Assembly (NCBI GenBank): GCA_019057385.1
Contig: JAHQJS010000004.1
Coordinates: 1,070,727-1,134,726 of the forward strand
Origin: Candidatus Borrarchaeum weybense
Lineage (GTDB): Archaea > Asgardarchaeota > Sifarchaeia > Borrarchaeales > Borrarchaeaceae
Length of the DNA stretch: 64,000 nucleotides
Direction: 5' to 3'
Positions 61,670-64,000 of the stretch are shown here, piece after piece. A program made the translations under genes and the position numbers. The notes under the pieces were generated by a model, which was not told the origin of the DNA, ran no database searches, and was given only the letters and a program-made list of their open reading frames with translations. The stretch's first letter is position 1, and every line of letters begins with the position of its first letter.

Positions 61670-62227
61670 ATTATACAGTATCCACCTCAAAAGATTATTG
61701 AACTAACAAACAAATGTTTGAAAAGACATTTTGGTAACCATTTTCATATTACAATGGAAACAAAACTAGATCATCTGAAATTGACTTCCATTCAACTGAT
61801 CGATACCAAGAATTTTCGAAAAGAATTGAGATACTCTGTCGAAGAGTTTATAGAACGAATAAAGCATCCAGATTTTCATAGTTTATTAATTTATAATCAA
61901 GATCTTTTAGTAGCATTTTTATTCGGCTACAGAGATGAGTCTCTTGATGGCGCATTTTATCTTGATACGATTGCATCCATCTTGCAGAGAAAAGGCATAG
62001 GAACGTTGCTTTTACACTGTGCATGCGTTATTTGCTATCTGATGGGGTTTGAATATATGACTTTGAGAACTGAATTGAAGGATGAAAAGGGACAACACCC
62101 CTTCGAGTTTTTCAAGAAGAATGGTTTTTACCGAATCGAGTGTCCTCCAGAAGAAGGCATCGCTATGAAAAAAGAGTTTACAGAAAATGATGTTATCACT
62201 TATCTTGATATGTTAAAAAATAAATAA
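61670..62227 (+). CDS. GNAT family N-acetyltransferase
   Basis: The acetyl-CoA motif is ILQRKGIGTLLLHCACVICY (R/Q-x-x-G-x-G/A type), followed by YMTLRTELKDEKGQHPFEFFKKNGFYRIE, the family's C-terminal strand-helix-strand. The nearest standard start is a TTG at 61718, but the frame stays open upstream and encodes sensible sequence (IIQYPPQKIIELTNKCLKRH). An AAGGTG site lies eight bases before the ATT at 61670, which would leave a 20-base gap after the Ddl-like stop. I give the ATT start as more likely, with 185 residues. It likely acetylates an amino group of the cluster's product. Confidence 0.78.
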   Translation: MIQYPPQKIIELTNKCLKRHFGNHFHITMETKLDHLKLTSIQLIDTKNFRKELRYSVEEFIERIKHPDFHSLLIYNQDLLVAFLFGYRDESLDGAFYLDTIASILQRKGIGTLLLHCACVICYLMGFEYMTLRTELKDEKGQHPFEFFKKNGFYRIECPPEEGIAMKKEFTENDVITYLDMLKNK

Positions 62228-62257
62228 AGCCTGAGAATTGAATGATATATTTGTGGG

Positions 62258-62593
62258 TTATCTCATTGATAATTCCAGGCGCTCTAGAACTCCGTTAGCT
62301 TTCGATTCTGTGAAACTTCTTCCTTCATCTGTTAGTTTATAGATGTGCCGTTGTGGTGCATCCTTCGGGTCTTCTGATGAGTCTTTAACAATATATTGTA
62401 GTTCACATAGACCACTCAGATGACGATATACATTTCTGATATCTGGTGAACCTATGTCATGTTCGAACTTATTCAGCAATTGCCATATTTTATAACCATA
62501 CGGAGAACTATTCTTCTTCTCTAGGTGGTACATTATTGCGAGAATTTTCTGCTTTGTTTTGCTTAGAGCCGAAGAGGGACTCATTTTAAACAC
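62258..62593 (-). CDS. PadR-like winged-helix regulator
   Basis: 111 residues, one winged helix with the PadR pattern: ILAIMYHLEKKNSSPYGYKI, then LLNKFEHDIGSPDIRNVYRH, LSGLCELQYIV and a wing with APQRHIYKLTDEGRSF, then a short helix for dimerisation. It lies divergent to the half-length MFS gene, with a perfect 16-base palindrome between. It most likely regulates that gene and itself. No effector is evident. Confidence 0.8.
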   Translation of the reverse strand: MFKMSPSSALSKTKQKILAIMYHLEKKNSSPYGYKIWQLLNKFEHDIGSPDIRNVYRHLSGLCELQYIVKDSSEDPKDAPQRHIYKLTDEGRSFTESKANGVLERLELSMR

Positions 62594-62631
62594 AACTCTA
62601 TAGCAATGTTTAAATAGTCTTGACTTATAAA

Positions 62632-62647
62632 CCTACCTATAGGTAGG
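62632..62647. promoter_or_regulatory. Perfect 16-base palindrome in divergent promoter
   Basis: CCTACCTATAGGTAGG is exactly self-complementary. It is directly downstream of a TATA element CTTATAAACC for the MFS gene and, read on the other strand, directly upstream of TTTATAAG for the regulator gene. Ideal position for a PadR-type dimer to control both. Confidence 0.65.
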
Positions 62648-62761
62648 ACGATCATAGACAAAGTATATCGTGGTCCATTCGTATGAATAAGATCAGAATT
62701 ACTTTAGACACTTGCTTCGATTACATGAAGAAAGTGGATTCAATGTGTGAGCGTGATAATT

Positions 62762-63325
62762 ATGGCAAGAAAGCTTTTTATTGTAATCGCCATCGCCAGT
62801 GTTCTCAGCTCACTTACCGTTGGTCTAATTGGTCCCATATACCCTATTTTTATTACTGAGAAGATTTCTGCATCAATCATTAATGTAGGTATGATTTACG
62901 CAGTTTTTTATGCCGTGGGGGCTTTTGTAAAACTTCCTGCTGGCAAATTAGCAGATAAATACGGGAAGGCAAAATTGCTTTTTATTGGAGGCGCCCTAGG
63001 TGCTGGATGTACATTTGGATACACGCTCTCATCTACTATCTGGCATCTAATTCTAATTGAAGTTTTGAACGGTTGTGCCTATGCTATAACTCGACCAGCT
63101 ATGCTGGCATTATTAGCTGACATCACAAATCCCAAGAAAAGAAGTTTTCAAATGGGGTTATTTGACTCGGTCTACGATTTCTCAATCGCTGGCTCCGCTT
63201 TCGTAGCAGGTGTGATCGTAAGTGTCTATGGATTTGCATTCATATTTTATCTCTGTGCATTTTTACAATTAAGTTCTGGAGTATTAGCATACAAGTCAGT
63301 ACATTTTATTGACATAAAACGTTGA
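62762..63325 (+). CDS. Half-length MFS transporter (six helices)
   Basis: About 187 residues, only the N-terminal six-helix half of an MFS protein: first helix FIVIAIASVLSSLTVGLIGP, the loop 2-3 signature GKLADKYGKAKLLFIGGALG, helix 5 region GCAYAITRPAMLALLADITN and last helix VSVYGFAFIFYLCAFL. It then ends in IDIKR and TGA. The following ~270 bases show no trace of the C-terminal half. It could be a true half-transporter working as a dimer or the survivor of a truncation. ATG 62762 chosen; GTG 62747 is open. Likely drug or metabolite efflux under the PadR-like regulator. Confidence 0.8.
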   Translation: MARKLFIVIAIASVLSSLTVGLIGPIYPIFITEKISASIINVGMIYAVFYAVGAFVKLPAGKLADKYGKAKLLFIGGALGAGCTFGYTLSSTIWHLILIEVLNGCAYAITRPAMLALLADITNPKKRSFQMGLFDSVYDFSIAGSAFVAGVIVSVYGFAFIFYLCAFLQLSSGVLAYKSVHFIDIKR

Positions 63326-63595
63326 TTTCAAAGCAAATGACCAAAGAATAACAGCAAAAAACTATAATTCAAAAGATTTTGTAAGTTATAAAACAACTTT
63401 TTGCATGCAAATACGCGTTAGTTTTTTATCGATGAATTTATATTGGATTAGCCTAAACATTTTTTTACAAATACATGTAAGAAAAAAGAATCGCTTTTTT
63501 TCTAAGTTAGAACTCTTGATCAAGATATTTTCAATAATCGTTTATGACTTAATTGGAGAAGTATATCTATAATTCACGCATAGTAGGGGCTTAAC

Positions 63596-64000
63596 TTGGT
63601 TGTTTTCTTAACATCTGACGCATTTATCAGCCTAATTGTTTCATGCATCGAGGTATATCGAAAAGAGGCCGCAGGAATACTGATGGGAGATTATGTTTTC
63701 AACAGTGACACGTACTACATAAAGGGTGTCATTCCGTTTCAATCAGCTAATAGGAAATTTAGCGAAGTTGAATATCATCTTGCGCGAACACAAAGAATGC
63801 GTGAAAACTTGGAATTATGCCTTTCTGATTTTATCGGGTATTTTCATTCACATCCTCAGTATTTCCAAGTGCAACCCACGACAGAACTGAGTCAAGATGA
63901 TAAAGAATCTATGGAAGAGGATGATTTTGAGATTATTGTTTCCATTAAAGATTTGAAGCGTTATTCTCGTTGGGTTTTTAAGAAGAAGACAATGGAATTA
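63596..64000 (+). CDS. JAMM/MPN-domain metalloprotease, cut by window end
   Basis: A TTG at 63596 follows AGGGGC by six bases, and 135 codons are open to the window end. The JAMM elements are seen in order: the Glu in YRKEAAGILMGDYVF, then GYFHSHPQY (H-x-HP) and, after an unusually long spacing, ELSQDDKE for the S-x2-D. MPN proteases cut isopeptide bonds of ubiquitin-like modifiers (Rpn11 type) or process small sulfur carriers in archaea. The C-terminus is outside the window. Confidence 0.8.
   Translation, partial: MVVFLTSDAFISLIVSCIEVYRKEAAGILMGDYVFNSDTYYIKGVIPFQSANRKFSEVEYHLARTQRMRENLELCLSDFIGYFHSHPQYFQVQPTTELSQDDKESMEEDDFEIIVSIKDLKRYSRWVFKKKTMEL

Noticed and set aside
58146..62227. Calling the cluster a peptidoglycan or pseudomurein operon
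   Set aside because: No Mur ligase, MraY or glycan gene is present; only the MurL-like and Ddl-like resemblance supports it.

Overview
The window is AT-rich archaeal chromosome. Archaeal signs are the acetyl-CoA decarbonylase/synthase genes cdhA and cdhB, a pyruvoyl-type arginine decarboxylase, deoxyhypusine synthase, a Ski2-like helicase with unusual motifs, TATA-box promoters and many TTG or GTG starts that follow Shine-Dalgarno sequences. A roadblock/LC7 protein, a longin-like protein, a JAMM protease and a TrmB-like/coiled-coil/PLD-like protein suggest an Asgard or related lineage. That placement is inference; no rRNA, tRNA, CRISPR array or intact insertion sequence was seen.

Layout. 1-4.6 kb (minus strand): UPF0718 permease running off the window, a 47-residue membrane protein, a TauE/SafE exporter, an iron-sulfur flavoprotein and a two-gene ABC exporter. 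4.7-7.3 kb: relic of an IS605-type end, an Lrp-like regulator with a Cys-rich tail, a small ferredoxin without a normal start codon, and a multi-winged-helix protein. 7.3-11.5 kb: two DGC-domain proteins, then cdhA-cdhB behind a long leader. 11.6-18 kb: small unknowns, the TrmB-like coiled-coil protein, a nearly 900-base empty stretch and two radical SAM genes. 18-25.6 kb: universal stress protein and amino-acid permease, divergent; then homocitrate/isopropylmalate-type synthase with a RAM domain, divergent from homoaconitase-type large and small subunits and an M20 deacetylase. 25.6-36.3 kb: unknown proteins, PHP phosphoesterase, two glycosyltransferases, roadblock, VOC, membrane and longin-like proteins and a SLOG protein. 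36.5-40.4 kb: FecBCDE-type ABC importer operon ending in an HmdB-like radical SAM gene. 40.6-47.2 kb: hisS, PhnP-like hydrolase, KaiC-like ATPase, glycosyltransferase-like protein, DUF99 and a TPR protein. 47.4-48.3 kb: a nest of tiny, extremely charged proteins. 48.5-57 kb: unknown protein, helicase, RDD protein and a polyamine/hypusine cluster (pdaD, methyltransferase, deoxyhypusine synthase, agmatinase). 57.8-62.2 kb: a third tiny acidic protein, then a four-gene cluster: threonine-synthase-like PLP enzyme, MurL-like PP-loop enzyme, D-Ala-D-Ala-ligase-like ATP-grasp enzyme and GNAT acetyltransferase. 62.3-64 kb: PadR-like regulator divergent from a half-length MFS protein across a perfect palindrome, then a JAMM protease cut by the window end.

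Two systems look least described. First, a family of three tiny proteins (37, 54 and 45 residues), each with a Lys-rich head and an Asp/Glu/Trp tail. They share a promoter sequence about 80-90 bases upstream of the start, and one lies beside a 17-residue Lys-rich peptide. Second, the 58.1-62.2 kb cluster, whose enzyme set would fit synthesis of an acetylated, possibly D-amino-acid-containing, small peptide. Other themes are 21-22-base-spaced repeats in front of amino-acid regulators and enzymes, and genes whose Shine-Dalgarno sequence points to ATT or ACG codons.
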